From NCBI RefSeq assembly GCF_031157525.1, contig NZ_JAVIXR010000003.1:62001-126000 (forward strand): DNA of 64,000 nt, read 5' to 3'. Both the position numbers and the translations under genes were made by a program. Below are positions 17,571-27,187 of this stretch, in pieces (the stretch's first letter is position 1; the number at the start of each line of letters is the position of its first letter). This DNA comes from Marinobacter sediminicola. Lineage in GTDB: Bacteria > Pseudomonadota > Gammaproteobacteria > Pseudomonadales > Oleiphilaceae. A model generated the notes under the pieces. That model saw only the letters and a list, made by a program, of their open reading frames with translations, did not search any database and was not told the origin of the DNA.

Positions 17571-18430
17571 CAGGCACCCTCCTCGCCCAGGCGGCGTTTA
17601 CTCAGGCGGTGCGCAAACATCAACAACGCCATGGTAAGAGTGAGCACAATGCTGGCTGCGGCACCAAAGGGCCAGTTGCGGGCATCCAGAAACTGGTTTT
17701 TGATCACGTTGCCCACCAGCAGGTTGCGCGAACCACCCAGAATGTCCGGCACAAAGAACAAGCCCATCGCTGGCAGCAATACCAGCATCACACCCGCCAG
17801 CACGCCCGGCAGCGTCAGCGGCACCACGACATTTTTAAAGGTAGCAAAGCGACCCGCACCCAAATCGTGGGAGGCGAGCAGGACATCCTGCCGCAAATCT
17901 TCGAATACCGAGTACAGGGGCAGGATCATAAAGGGCAGCAGCAAATACACCAGGCCGACGATCACGGCGCCTTCGGTGTATAAAAGCTGCGCCGGTTCGT
18001 CAATCACACCCAGAGACATAAGTGCGCTGTTCAAAAGGCCGTTGGTCGCCAGGATTAGCTTCAGGGCGTAGGTGCGCACCAGAGAGTTTGTCCAGAAGGG
18101 CACAATCAACAGGAATATCAGTAGCATCTGCCGGCGCTTTTCCACCCGCGACAAGGCCCATGCAAAAGGGTAACCGATCAGCAAACAAATCAGAGTTGTT
18201 AGTGCTGCCATGTATAAGGAATGAAGAAACACGTCCAGATACAGGGGATTAAACAGTTGCCGGTATGCATCCAGGTTCAAGGGCAGCGAGATAAAGGTAG
18301 AGGGGTTCCGCGTCATCACGCTGGCACCCACCACCAATATATTGGGCGCGAGTACGAGGAACAGCAGCCAACCCCACACCAATACCAGTACAGCCGCTCT
18401 GAACGGCTGCTGTTTAATGCTCCGCATCAT
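17570..18430 (-). CDS. potB: polyamine ABC transporter permease PotB/PotH
   Basis: Six-helix ABC permease of about 286 residues with EAA loop [20 protein letters not shown]. The start is set at ATG 18430 (tandem ATGs at 18430 and 18427), which lies inside the last codons of potA; a longer reading to 18499 would add a basic stretch wholly overlapping the ATPase and is unlikely. It contains the PotB-family segment [21 protein letters not shown]. It partners PotC. Confidence 0.88.
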   Translation of the reverse strand: MMRSIKQQPFRAAVLVLVWGWLLFLVLAPNILVVGASVMTRNPSTFISLPLNLDAYRQLFNPLYLDVFLHSLYMAALTTLICLLIGYPFAWALSRVEKRRQMLLIFLLIVPFWTNSLVRTYALKLILATNGLLNSALMSLGVIDEPAQLLYTEGAVIVGLVYLLLPFMILPLYSVFEDLRQDVLLASHDLGAGRFATFKNVVVPLTLPGVLAGVMLVLLPAMGLFFVPDILGGSRNLLVGNVIKNQFLDARNWPFGAAASIVLTLTMALLMFAHRLSKRRLGEEGA

Positions 18431-19553
18431 CGGCTGCCAGCTCCTCCTCATCGGTGAGCGGCTCGTCGCCCTCTTCCGCCAACAACCATTCCCAGCCATC
18501 TACCCAGCTAACACGCACTCGCTCACCAATGCTGTAATCGAATGTGGGGTCGTCCTCATCAAAGAACTCGCTCGCCATCACATGGCTGCCGTCTTCCAGC
18601 TCAATCACCGAATCCAGAGTACTGCCCTTGTAGTTACGCTCTACAATCTTGCCAGCCACACCGTCTGTATCATCCGGTGCAAGCACTCGAATATCTTCCG
18701 GGCGCAGCAAAACGTGCAGCGACTGATTCATCGCAACACGGAACGAAGGCTTGTTCAGATCCCGGGTCAGGCCAAACACATCCACACTGATGCGCTCACC
18801 CTCGATTTTCGTCACACGGCCAGGGAAAAAGTTGGTCTGGCCCACAAAGCGCGCGGTAAACACATTGGCGGGGCGTTCATAGACTTCGCGAGGTGTGCCT
18901 AGCTGCTGAATGTGCCCGTCTTTAAGCACCACAATTCGATCAGACATGGACAGCGCTTCTTCCTGATCGTGGGTGACGAACACGAAGGTTATGCCCAGCT
19001 CCCGCTGCAAACGTTTGAGTTCCACCTGCATGGTGCGCCGTAATTTGTAGTCCAGTGCAGACAGGGGCTCATCCAGCAGCAGCATCTTGGGCCGTTTGAC
19101 CACCGCCCGGGCAATCGCAACCCGCTGCTGCTGGCCTCCGGAAAGCTGGTGAGGCTTGCGCCTGACAAAGTCCTCCAACTGAACCATAGCCAGCGCCTCT
19201 TCAACTCGCTCCGCTATTTCAGCTTTCGGCCGTTTTTCCATTTTCAGGCCATAGGCCACATTGTCGAAAACCGACATGTGCGGAAACAAAGCATAGTTCT
19301 GGAAGACGGTATTGAGCGGGCGGTGTTCCGGCGGAGTCTGAGTGATATCAACACCAGACAGCGTAACAGTACCCTCATCCGGGTGTTCAAAACCCGCCAT
19401 CATGCGTAACAAGGTGGTTTTACCACAACCGGAGGGCCCCAAAAGGGTAATGAATTCGCCATCATCAATGGTAAGGCTGAGTTCATCCAGCACGGTCTTG
19501 CCATCAAACTGCTTGCTGATACCGCTTAGCGATAAGAGTGTTTTAGTCATCAA
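18414..19553 (-). CDS. potA: polyamine ABC transporter ATPase
   Basis: ABC ATPase of 379 residues. Walker A is GPSGCGKTT, the signature [14 protein letters not shown], Walker [13 protein letters not shown] and the switch His is in [11 protein letters not shown]-terminal TOBE/regulatory domain covers about residues 240-360 ([19 protein letters not shown]), as in PotA and PotG. A very acidic tail of about 18 residues ends the protein. First gene of potABCD, overlapping potB by 17 bases. It powers polyamine import. Confidence 0.93.
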   Translation of the reverse strand: MMTKTLLSLSGISKQFDGKTVLDELSLTIDDGEFITLLGPSGCGKTTLLRMMAGFEHPDEGTVTLSGVDITQTPPEHRPLNTVFQNYALFPHMSVFDNVAYGLKMEKRPKAEIAERVEEALAMVQLEDFVRRKPHQLSGGQQQRVAIARAVVKRPKMLLLDEPLSALDYKLRRTMQVELKRLQRELGITFVFVTHDQEEALSMSDRIVVLKDGHIQQLGTPREVYERPANVFTARFVGQTNFFPGRVTKIEGERISVDVFGLTRDLNKPSFRVAMNQSLHVLLRPEDIRVLAPDDTDGVAGKIVERNYKGSTLDSVIELEDGSHVMASEFFDEDDPTFDYSIGERVRVSWVDGWEWLLAEEGDEPLTDEEELAADDAEH

Positions 19554-19682
19554 CCCTGCCCAAAAATAAGAGAGCTTCTGAAAAAGCCCCTGTTGCGGCG
19601 TATTTTTCCAGAAAGGAGGCTACATAAAAAGCAGTGTGCAGGATTTACGCACTGCATTCATGGGGATTGTTCTGCAATGAGA

Positions 19683-19712
19683 GCACCCTGTCTACCTCAG
19701 TAGTCAGGGTGC
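19683..19712 (-). terminator. hairpin after orphan TRAP binding-protein gene
   Basis: An 8-base-pair stem (GCACCCTG / CAGGGTGC) encloses a T-T mismatch and a further 4-base-pair stem (CTAC / GTAG) with a CTCA loop. It lies 13 bases past the stop of the gene ending at 19725 on the minus strand. No T tract follows, so it is a probable rather than certain terminator. Confidence 0.6.
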
Positions 19713-19724
19713 AGTGTAGAGGAG

Positions 19725-20804
19725 TCAGTCGGTGGCAATACTGTTCAGGTAGGCTTTATCGGAAATATTGGTCCACTGTCGAACCTGTTTCAGATAGTCA
19801 CGCTGGGAATTTATGATCTCTTTTGCAAGATCATCCTTCTCAGCTGCCTCAGCCAACAACTTATTTGTTGCATCACGCATAGCGTTGATGACTTCCGGCG
19901 GGAACGTCTTGTGGGTCACGTTCGGGTAGTCTTCTTTCATGCGGTCCCAGGCCACACCGCTTTCGTGGGTGGTCTGAATATACATGTCGTAAGCCGCTGT
20001 GCGCATGGCGATGCGAAGGATTGCCTGCAGATCTTCCGGCAGTTTATTCCAGGTTTTATCGTTGATGAGGAACTGAACTTCTGCGCCCGGCTCCTGCCAG
20101 CCAGAATAGTAATATTTGGCAATCTGGTGAAAGCCCATGGGGAAGTCCAAAGCCGGACCTACCCATTCCACAGCGTCCACTGTGCCACGCTCAAGTGCAG
20201 TGTAAAGCTCACCGGGTGGCAAATTGGTAACAGCAACGCCTAACTCGGCCATCACTTCGCCGGCAAACCCGGGCGTGCGCATTTTCAGGCCTTTGAGATC
20301 TGCTACCGAATTGATTTCCTTGTTGAACCATCCGCCCATCTGGTTACCAGTGTTGCCGCCCGGAAAGGACATCAGACCGAAAGGTTCGTAAACCTTCTGC
20401 ATCAGCTCCATACCCTGATCGTGATAGAACCAGGCGTACATTTCAGGCGCAATCATGCCAAAGGGCACGGTGGTGAAGTACATGGCATTGGGAATGGTGC
20501 CCTTATAGTAATAAGAGGCAGTGTGGCCCATATCGTATTGGCCATTGCGCACCAGATCAAAAATACCAAAGGGTGCTTTGTGTTTGTTGGCGCTATCTAT
20601 GCGGATTCTCAAGCGGCCACCGGACATTTCTTCGGCCATTTTCGCCATATTTGTGGTGGTTTCACCAAGAATCGGAGAATTCGGGCCCCAGGTTTGCGCA
20701 AGTCGTAGCGTATATTTATCTGCAGCCATGCCAAAAGAGCTAACCGTAAGCAGCAGCGTTACCGCTACCATCTTGAACAGACGTGTCATCATCGTTAACA
20801 CCAT
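19725..20804 (-). CDS. orphan TRAP transporter substrate-binding protein (TakP-like)
   Basis: Exported DctP-type binding protein of 359 residues with a Sec signal ending SSFGMAA. It shows YTLRLAQTWGPNSP at the mature start and the KMRTPGFAGEVMAELG segment containing the conserved carboxylate-binding Arg, followed by EWVGPALDF and GWQEPGAEVQF. These resemble the TakP 2-oxo-acid subgroup. No DctQ/DctM genes adjoin it, unlike the tea cluster, so it must use permeases coded elsewhere. It sits upstream of potA on the same strand with a hairpin between. Starts at 20804, 20792 and 20789 are all possible; AAGG lies close to the first. Confidence 0.85.
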   Translation of the reverse strand: MVLTMMTRLFKMVAVTLLLTVSSFGMAADKYTLRLAQTWGPNSPILGETTTNMAKMAEEMSGGRLRIRIDSANKHKAPFGIFDLVRNGQYDMGHTASYYYKGTIPNAMYFTTVPFGMIAPEMYAWFYHDQGMELMQKVYEPFGLMSFPGGNTGNQMGGWFNKEINSVADLKGLKMRTPGFAGEVMAELGVAVTNLPPGELYTALERGTVDAVEWVGPALDFPMGFHQIAKYYYSGWQEPGAEVQFLINDKTWNKLPEDLQAILRIAMRTAAYDMYIQTTHESGVAWDRMKEDYPNVTHKTFPPEVINAMRDATNKLLAEAAEKDDLAKEIINSQRDYLKQVRQWTNISDKAYLNSIATD

Positions 20805-20946
20805 TTACCTTGTTGCGTTGTTATCGTTTGAACGCCTGCAATACTAGCCCGTGAACACACTCCGCGCCACGGGTGGCCTTAAAAACCACCCTGCCGGAAA
20901 ATGCTTCATACCTCGCACTGTATTCTCAACACCGTCAAGCCGTTTA

Positions 20947-22623
20947 TCAAACCTTGAACTGGCTCACCAGATCCCGCAAATTCTCGCCCAACCGAGCCAG
21001 CTCATTGCTGGCCTCATTAGTCTGGGTAACGCCTGCATCACTACGCTGCGCTGCTTCTACAATACGCACCACATTCTGGTTGATTTCCTCTGCCACTTGG
21101 CTTTGCTGCTCTGCAGCCGTGGCGATCTGGGTAACCTGATCGTGAATCTGACCCACTGATTTCTCGATGGTCGAGAGGGCGCCGGTCGCATGATTGATAC
21201 GTTCAACCGTATCGGATGAATAATCCCGGGATCGATTCATACGCTCAACAGCAGATCGTGACTCGCTCACAAAGCCGTCAATCATTCCCCGGATCTGATC
21301 TGCGGATTCTGCGCTGCGCCGCGCCAACTGTCGCACTTCATCCGCAACGACAGAGAACCCTCGGCCATGATCGCCAGCCCGTGCCGCCTCTATGGCAGCG
21401 TTCAGTGCAAGCAGGTTAGTCTGCTCGGTAACGGCATGAATCACGTCCAGAACCTGCTGAATATCGTCCGATTTTTCAGCAAGGGCATTAATGCTTCGAG
21501 CACTCTCCTGAATTTCTTCAGATAGTTTATTCACAGCACCCTGGGCATTGGTAATAGTCTCACCACCATCGCGAGCCATACGATCAGCATTAGATGCGGC
21601 ACTCTCAACTTCGTTGGCATTGCCAGCGATTTGCTGAATGGTTGCAGCCATCTCGTTAATCGCAGACGCAATCTGGTCTGTTTCCGCGCCCTGCTCCTGC
21701 ACAGACGCACGCGTTTCATTCGCCACACGGCTCAATTCTTCCGCGGCAGAAGCCACCTGATCTGTTGTGGAGCCGACTTCCTGAATCGTTGTCTGGATTT
21801 TGATTACGAACGCGTTGAATCGACGCCCCAATTCAGCGAGCTCATCCGTGCCTGCATCAGGCAAACGCTGGCGAAGATCGCCTTCACCATCAGCAATTTC
21901 TTGCATCATGTCGCTAACGTTCTTTAGTGGGCGGGTGACCGTGCGGCCAACAAATACGCCGACCAATATCGAGACGACCACTACGGCAAGGGTAACCAAA
22001 ACGCCAAACCAAATGGTGCGGGCGATACTTGCTTCAATCTCTACGCGAGTGGAAGCTATTTGCCTCTCTATATCGGTTACATACACACCCGCTGCTATTA
22101 ACCAATCCCATTCGGGTATGACGGCAGCGTAACTAATTTTTGGCTCTTCATTACCCGAGGCAGGATTCGACCAGCTATATGAGTAATAACCATCGGATTC
22201 GACCGCCCGGAACAGTTGCGACAACACTCTGGCGAACGCGGGGCCGGCTTGTGTACCCTCGATAGAGGGATCAGGTGAATAGGAGACAGCTTGCCCTGAA
22301 CGGTCGAAGGCAAACACATAGTTATTTTTTTCAAACCGGACTGCCCGCAGCCTGTCTGCCGCCGTATTTTTAGCTTGGCGCTCTGTCAGCTCGGGGTTAC
22401 TTCTGGCCTCCTCCACTACAGCCTTCGCTGCATCAACAAGGTTCTTAAGGCCTTGTTTTCGGGACACCATAAGGCTTGATTCAAGCCGCTTTAGCTCAGC
22501 ATCTCCATCGGCTTGGATTTGACTGACAGCAACCCAGGAAACCGTGACAGCGGTCGCCAAAACAGGTATTAGCACTGCAAGAAGCAGGCGGGTTCGAATG
22601 CGTAGGGAGTTCAAAAACTTCAT
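20947..22623 (-). CDS. methyl-accepting chemotaxis protein with single Cache domain
   Basis: Chemoreceptor of 558 residues: N-terminal helix about 12-33, periplasmic sCache-type domain (with FEKNNYVFAFDRSGQAVSY and a second half around EWDWLIAAGVYVTDIE) to about 195, a second helix to about 225, HAMP with TRPLKNVSDMM, and the long signalling helices. The kinase-contact hairpin reads TNLLALNAAIEAARAGDHGR. No C-terminal CheR-docking pentapeptide is seen; the chain ends DLVSQFKV. sCache receptors often sense small organic acids, but no ligand can be named. No other chemotaxis gene is adjacent. Confidence 0.92.
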   Translation of the reverse strand: MKFLNSLRIRTRLLLAVLIPVLATAVTVSWVAVSQIQADGDAELKRLESSLMVSRKQGLKNLVDAAKAVVEEARSNPELTERQAKNTAADRLRAVRFEKNNYVFAFDRSGQAVSYSPDPSIEGTQAGPAFARVLSQLFRAVESDGYYSYSWSNPASGNEEPKISYAAVIPEWDWLIAAGVYVTDIERQIASTRVEIEASIARTIWFGVLVTLAVVVVSILVGVFVGRTVTRPLKNVSDMMQEIADGEGDLRQRLPDAGTDELAELGRRFNAFVIKIQTTIQEVGSTTDQVASAAEELSRVANETRASVQEQGAETDQIASAINEMAATIQQIAGNANEVESAASNADRMARDGGETITNAQGAVNKLSEEIQESARSINALAEKSDDIQQVLDVIHAVTEQTNLLALNAAIEAARAGDHGRGFSVVADEVRQLARRSAESADQIRGMIDGFVSESRSAVERMNRSRDYSSDTVERINHATGALSTIEKSVGQIHDQVTQIATAAEQQSQVAEEINQNVVRIVEAAQRSDAGVTQTNEASNELARLGENLRDLVSQFKV

Positions 22624-22707
22624 GGAGGCAGTTCCTGATGATTAAGTCGGTTTGTGTATTATCGACCAAACCCTCGATACCTTGAATACGACTTAATAGG
22701 GAGCTTA

Positions 22708-22911
22708 TCAAAAATCTGCAGGTGCTCCCTCGTCACACTTACGGCAGTCGAGCTCAAAACCCAGCATGGACGCCCGTCCCTCTTCCGTAATTACCCATGG
22801 CCGGTTCACCCAGGGTGGAGTGTGGCGCACATGTTGATTATGGCCACAAGCCAACCGGGCGACCCAATGGTCTTCTTCATCTTTATGGTAGGCGGTTATC
22901 GGTTGTTTCAT
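22708..22911 (-). CDS. DUF3565 family small Cys/His-rich protein
   Basis: Protein of 67 residues beginning MKQPITAYHKDEEDHWVARL, with ACGHNQHVRHTPPW and a late CRKC pair. The Cys-x-His...His and Cys-x2-Cys pattern suggests a bound metal, probably zinc. The sequence fits the small, widespread DUF3565 family of proteobacteria, which has no known function. It is ten bases downstream of the cation-efflux gene on the same strand and may be cotranscribed with it. Confidence 0.78.
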   Translation of the reverse strand: MKQPITAYHKDEEDHWVARLACGHNQHVRHTPPWVNRPWVITEEGRASMLGFELDCRKCDEGAPADF

Positions 22912-22921
22912 ACCGCCTAGG

Positions 22922-23791
22922 TTAACTGACCAGGCTGCGGATAAAAATCGCCGGGCGCACCGGAAGATCCGACAGGTGTTTTAACAGACTCCGCTTCAAG
23001 CGCTCAGTGCGCCCCGGCCAGTTGGCAGGGAGACTGATTTCCATCATCAGGTTGGGGCCAACTTTCGCCATTTTCACCTGATCCGGATCAAGCCCCACAG
23101 AGCTAAGGGCCTCATGAACCTCTTCTGCAAATTCCGCCGGAGGCGCTGCCAGCAACAACTCACGCACGGCACCAACGGTCATTTTCACAGGCACAATGAT
23201 GAAATAGGCGGAAATAGCGATCATCATCACCGGGTCGGCATACACAGCCCATGCGGACCAAGCGCTCTGCTCCAACCACCAGGCTATTCCAAACCCCATC
23301 AGCACGGCTGCGCTGAGTACAGAATCCATAAACCACTGACCCTGCTCTGCAACCAGCAAGCCCGAAGACTGGCGACGCTCGGCCCACTTCAGGTACACCC
23401 ACACTGCGGCACACCCCAAAACACTCACGCCAGCAAATACCAGCGCTTTGTCGGCACTCACCGCGCGACCACCTTCAAGCATCGCAGCAATGGCAGAGGC
23501 CAGAGACAATACACACACCAGCGTTATCACCAAGCCTTTAATAGCAATCACCAAAGGCTCAACCGCTCCGCGGCCGAACGGGTATTCCTTACTGGCCGGG
23601 CGGCGAATAATCCGCGCAGCGTATAGTGACAGCAGCGACAGCAACAGGCTGACCAGTGAATAGGCGCCGTCAAACAGAATAACCAGCGAATCAATCCACA
23701 AACCCCAGGTAATACCGGCCAGAGCAAACAAACCAGCAGCTACCGCAGACAAACTCAGCGCCATGTTTTCCCGCGCTATAAACTTAAACAT
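22922..23791 (-). CDS. cation diffusion facilitator-like membrane protein with altered metal site
   Basis: Six-helix protein of 289 residues with a C-terminal cytoplasmic domain of about 80 residues, the layout of FieF/ZitB cation diffusion facilitators. The fold signature (YPFGRGAVEPLV after helix II) is clear. The usual transport-site quartet is altered: the helix II DxxxD is D41 and S45, and the helix V HxxxD is Q152 and D156; the HGK of the loop is RGA. This suggests different cation choice or loss of Zn2+ transport. It is divergent from the LysR gene at 23887 across 95 bases. Confidence 0.85.
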   Translation of the reverse strand: MFKFIARENMALSLSAVAAGLFALAGITWGLWIDSLVILFDGAYSLVSLLLSLLSLYAARIIRRPASKEYPFGRGAVEPLVIAIKGLVITLVCVLSLASAIAAMLEGGRAVSADKALVFAGVSVLGCAAVWVYLKWAERRQSSGLLVAEQGQWFMDSVLSAAVLMGFGIAWWLEQSAWSAWAVYADPVMMIAISAYFIIVPVKMTVGAVRELLLAAPPAEFAEEVHEALSSVGLDPDQVKMAKVGPNLMMEISLPANWPGRTERLKRSLLKHLSDLPVRPAIFIRSLVS

Positions 23792-23844
23792 TTTGATCTC
23801 CCGTGAATTACCAGCATATTATCGCCACATAGCTGACAGTGTGA

Positions 23845-23857
23845 GTCGGTCACCGAC
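23845..23857. promoter_or_regulatory. inverted repeat in CDF/LysR divergent promoter
   Basis: GTCGGT-C-ACCGAC is a perfect 6-1-6 dyad lying 30-42 bases upstream of the LysR start and within the only region that can hold both divergent promoters. It is a candidate autoregulatory site. Classic LysR boxes are T-N11-A, which this does not clearly match. Confidence 0.4.
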
Positions 23858-23886
23858 GGAAAAACCGGCGGAACGGGAGATTTCTT

Positions 23887-24768
23887 TTGAAAACATCGCA
23901 AATACAGGTTTTTCTGGCCGTGGTTCGCAATGGCACCATCGCCGCAGCCGCCCGGGAACTCAGCCGAAGCCGCACCACTGTGAGCACCGCCCTCGCTGCG
24001 TTGGAGGACGAACTCGGCGTGGCATTATTTGAGCGCAGCGGCAACCAGTTGCAACTGACCACCATCGGCCAGGCCATAGTGACCGATTGCCGCCGATTTG
24101 ATCAGGTGGCCGGGCAGATCTTTTCACGCTGCCAGCACCATCTCAGCGGTGCCGAGTCGGTTTTACGGATAGCTCGGGACGATTCGATTCCAGAACCGGT
24201 TTGGCGTGATCTTATGCGCCGGCTAAAGATCCGCTTTCCTCAGACCAGCCTTTCGGTCTATCTGGCCACACCCAGGGAACTGCCACCTCTGGTCAAAAAC
24301 CAGTCAGTAGATGTCGCCTACGGGCTTATGCCTGCGCTGGTGAGTGAGGGCTATCAATGGTTTCGGGAGCTTGCCGATGTGCGCATGCTGACGGTAGCTG
24401 CACCGGATCATCCACTGAGCCAACTGAAGCGCGTAACCCAGGACGACCTCATCAGCTTTACCGAAGTCACACTGGCCTTTATGGAAAACGATCGGCTGGA
24501 GGCCGAGTCTCCGGAAACAGCCAACTACCTGGCTTTCACCATGTACGAGCTAATCCGGGATGCGGTAATCGATGGTGCCGGGTGGGCAGATCTCCCTCTG
24601 CCCCTGATTGCAAATGCCTTGAAACAGGAAAAGCTCAAGGTTGTTCACCATCGCAGTGCACGTTGGTGGAAAGCATTCAGCGCACTGGAATCCGAACAGG
24701 CACAAGGCGGCGCCGTTGTGGGATGGCTGGCTGAAGAGCTTGAGCAGTACCTCGAAACAATGGAATAG
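23887..24768 (+). CDS. LysR-type transcriptional regulator
   Basis: Regulator of 293 residues: an N-terminal winged helix-turn-helix (about 5-63, with VVRNGTIAAAARELSRSRTT and ALEDELGVALFERS) and a two-lobed effector-binding domain. It starts at TTG 23887, supported by GGGAGA seven bases upstream; the first in-frame ATG is far inside the helix-turn-helix. Divergent orientation suggests control of the neighbouring cation-diffusion-like gene and itself. The effector is unknown. It converges on rarD with three bases between stops. Confidence 0.9.
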   Translation: MKTSQIQVFLAVVRNGTIAAAARELSRSRTTVSTALAALEDELGVALFERSGNQLQLTTIGQAIVTDCRRFDQVAGQIFSRCQHHLSGAESVLRIARDDSIPEPVWRDLMRRLKIRFPQTSLSVYLATPRELPPLVKNQSVDVAYGLMPALVSEGYQWFRELADVRMLTVAAPDHPLSQLKRVTQDDLISFTEVTLAFMENDRLEAESPETANYLAFTMYELIRDAVIDGAGWADLPLPLIANALKQEKLKVVHHRSARWWKAFSALESEQAQGGAVVGWLAEELEQYLETME

Positions 24769-24771
24769 CGC

Positions 24772-25662
24772 TCACTGCACTTTCGGCCTGCTTCGCCCGG
24801 CCCAGGCAGACCATGAGTACATTGCCAGAGCTACCCAGATCATCACAAAGCTCGTCAGCTTTTCAGGGCTAAGAGGTTCGCTGAATACCAGTAGCGCAAT
24901 GAGAAACTGGATGGTCGGGTTGATGTACATAAGAAAGCCAACAGTGGAAAGCCTTAACCTTCTGGCGGCACCTGCAAAGGCCAACAGGGGAACCGCCGTA
25001 ACTATGCCGCTGGAGAGCAACAAGAGCGTGGTTGCAGTGCTGCCCCCGAAGTGGGAAACCCCGGCATAACTGAGTGTCGCAAGGGCAAGAATGCCCACTG
25101 GCAACAGCAGAAGCGTTTCCACAAACAGGCCAGAAAGCCCATCAAGGGCTACCTGTTTGCGGAGCAGGCCATAGGTTCCAAAACTGAACGCCAGCACCAG
25201 TGTGATCCAGGGCACCACGCCCAGCAGGAACAACTGATACAGAATCGCAATAGTTGCCAGCACCACCGCTACTATCTGCAGCCGGGAAATGCTCTCTTTC
25301 AGCACCAACATCCCCAACCCGACGTTTACCAGTGGCGTAAGGAAGTACCCAAGACTTGCCTGCAGCACCTGCCTACTTTCCACAGCGTAGATGTACACAC
25401 CCCAGTTAATTGCAATAAGCACTGCGCAGCCAAGAACGTAGCCAAGCTTCGATGGGCGCGCCAGCGCGGATTTCACAGGTGACCAGCGTTTGAGAAAGGT
25501 AACAATCACGGCCAGAAACACGCAGGACCAAAGCACCCGGTGAATCACTACCTCCCAGGCTGGCACCCCATCAAACAGCGCAAAATACAGCGGGAAGCAG
25601 CCCCACATAACGTATGCAGACAGACCGTAGGCAACGCCTTTACTGGTTTCCGACAGAGCCAT
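24772..25662 (-). CDS. rarD: RarD-type EamA transporter
   Basis: Ten-helix drug/metabolite transporter of 296 residues. The N-terminus (KGVAYGLSAYVMWGCFPLYF) and the WGVYIYAVESRQVLQASLGYF segment are the RarD hallmarks (TIGR00688). Substrate is not established for this family; chloramphenicol export was proposed only from the original annotation. It is convergent with the LysR gene and divergent from the rhodanese gene, so monocistronic. Confidence 0.88.
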   Translation of the reverse strand: MALSETSKGVAYGLSAYVMWGCFPLYFALFDGVPAWEVVIHRVLWSCVFLAVIVTFLKRWSPVKSALARPSKLGYVLGCAVLIAINWGVYIYAVESRQVLQASLGYFLTPLVNVGLGMLVLKESISRLQIVAVVLATIAILYQLFLLGVVPWITLVLAFSFGTYGLLRKQVALDGLSGLFVETLLLLPVGILALATLSYAGVSHFGGSTATTLLLLSSGIVTAVPLLAFAGAARRLRLSTVGFLMYINPTIQFLIALLVFSEPLSPEKLTSFVMIWVALAMYSWSAWAGRSRPKVQ

Positions 25663-25775
25663 TAAATAGCTTCCTCACTATGCTTTGCTGGTGAATTTAA
25701 CACACCTGAAGGGTTACGCACCTTGGTAATATGTCTTAGTCTGACCAAACACCCTTATAGTAGAGAGAACCTGTT

Positions 25776-26156
25776 ATGAAAACCGCCCAGGATTTTGTTG
25801 CAGAAGCAAAACAGCAAATTCAAGAAGTTTCCCTCGATCAAGCTGACCGCGCCATTCAAGCTGCAGATCTGTTATTGGACGTTCGCGATGGCGACGAGTA
25901 TCGGCAAAGCCACATTCCACAAGCCACAAACATTTCCCGGGGCATGCTGGAGTTTAAATTCAGTAATGACCCGACGCTGGCAAACCGGGATATGAAAATT
26001 GTTCTGTATTGCAAAACCTCAGGCCGATCAGCGCTGAGTGCAAAGGTCTTGAAGGAAATGGGCTATCTGCACGTGCAATCGATTGAAGGCGGGTTTGATG
26101 CCTGGCAGGAAGCCGGAAAACCGATTGCCAAGCGGGAATTGCCATCCTTTGATTGA
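25776..26156 (+). CDS. single-domain rhodanese-like sulfurtransferase
   Basis: Cytosolic protein of 126 residues with one rhodanese domain. The Cdc25-like active loop is YCKTSGRSA with the catalytic Cys at about residue 77, and the upstream LLDVRDGDEYRQSHIPQATNI motif is intact. It should move sulfane sulfur from a persulfide donor; the physiological acceptor is not evident. It is 42 bases upstream of the PAS-GGDEF gene on the same strand. Confidence 0.88.
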   Translation: MKTAQDFVAEAKQQIQEVSLDQADRAIQAADLLLDVRDGDEYRQSHIPQATNISRGMLEFKFSNDPTLANRDMKIVLYCKTSGRSALSAKVLKEMGYLHVQSIEGGFDAWQEAGKPIAKRELPSFD

Positions 26157-26198
26157 TCGCTGATATACTGCGCCGCAAACTTACACGAACTGACGCCG

Positions 26199-27179
26199 AT
26201 GACTACCCATAAAGCCGGGGATCGCATCCCGTCCAGAAATGTTGATGTCTATCATTCAACGTCTCTGGCTACTGAAGAATCTACTGCGCCAGCAGGGCTT
26301 CAGACGATTCTCGACAATCTTGACGCTCTGGTTTATGTGGCAGACTTCGAGACTCACGAGCTGCTCTACATGAATGCTTATGGCCGCAACATCCTAGGCA
26401 GCTTTTCCGAGGGGCAGAAATGCTGGCAAATGCTGCAAAATACTGATGGTCCATGCAGTTTCTGCACAAACCACCTTCTGATCGACAGCTCGGGCGCCGC
26501 CACAGGCATTCATGTATGGGAATTCCAGAACCGGGTAGACAAGCGCTGGTACCAGTGTCGTGATCAAGCCATAGAGTGGACAGATGGGCGCCTGGTTCGC
26601 TTGGAAATCGCCACCGATATTACCGACCGAAAGCACATGGAAGTAGCACTTCAGGAAGCCCAGCAGGCAGCAGAAAAAGCATCCCTACAGGATGAACTGA
26701 CGCTCCTGAACAATCGGCGGGCTTTCTTCCAGTTTGGTGAACAACTCCTGAAACAGGCAAAACGAAGCCAGACACCTGTCGCCGCTATTATGTTCGATCT
26801 GGATCACTTCAAACAAATCAACGACACCTATGGCCACGAGGCGGGAGACGAGGTTCTCAGAGAGATCGGAAATCTGCTACGGACCAGAGGGCGAGCATCT
26901 GACGTAACCGCACGGATCGGCGGCGAAGAGTTTGCACTGCTATTGCCTGACACCCATCAGGATCAAGCCCTGGAGCTGGCGGAACTGTTACGCCAAGCAC
27001 TTCAAGCGCTCCGGGTTCAGTACAAACACGCAGAGTTAAGGCCAACCGCCAGCTTCGGTATCGCCATGCTGTCTAATGATGACGGCCGCCTTGAATCACT
27101 GCTTTCACGCGCCGATGAAGCCATGTACCTGTCCAAGGCCAAGGGCCGGGACAAGGTCAGCGTACTCCCGCGGCTCTAA
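26199..27179 (+). CDS. PAS-GGDEF diguanylate cyclase
   Basis: Soluble protein of 326 residues. An N-terminal PAS domain spans about residues 30-145 and contains CWQMLQ...CSFC and FQNRVDKRWYQ; the Cys residues at CW and CSFC may allow redox or metal sensing. A short helix leads to the GGDEF domain. The active site is GGEEF (about 241-245), with an RASD inhibitory site five residues upstream. Catalytically competent by motif. Confidence 0.9.
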   Translation: MTTHKAGDRIPSRNVDVYHSTSLATEESTAPAGLQTILDNLDALVYVADFETHELLYMNAYGRNILGSFSEGQKCWQMLQNTDGPCSFCTNHLLIDSSGAATGIHVWEFQNRVDKRWYQCRDQAIEWTDGRLVRLEIATDITDRKHMEVALQEAQQAAEKASLQDELTLLNNRRAFFQFGEQLLKQAKRSQTPVAAIMFDLDHFKQINDTYGHEAGDEVLREIGNLLRTRGRASDVTARIGGEEFALLLPDTHQDQALELAELLRQALQALRVQYKHAELRPTASFGIAMLSNDDGRLESLLSRADEAMYLSKAKGRDKVSVLPRL

Positions 27180-27187
27180 ACGGCTGA

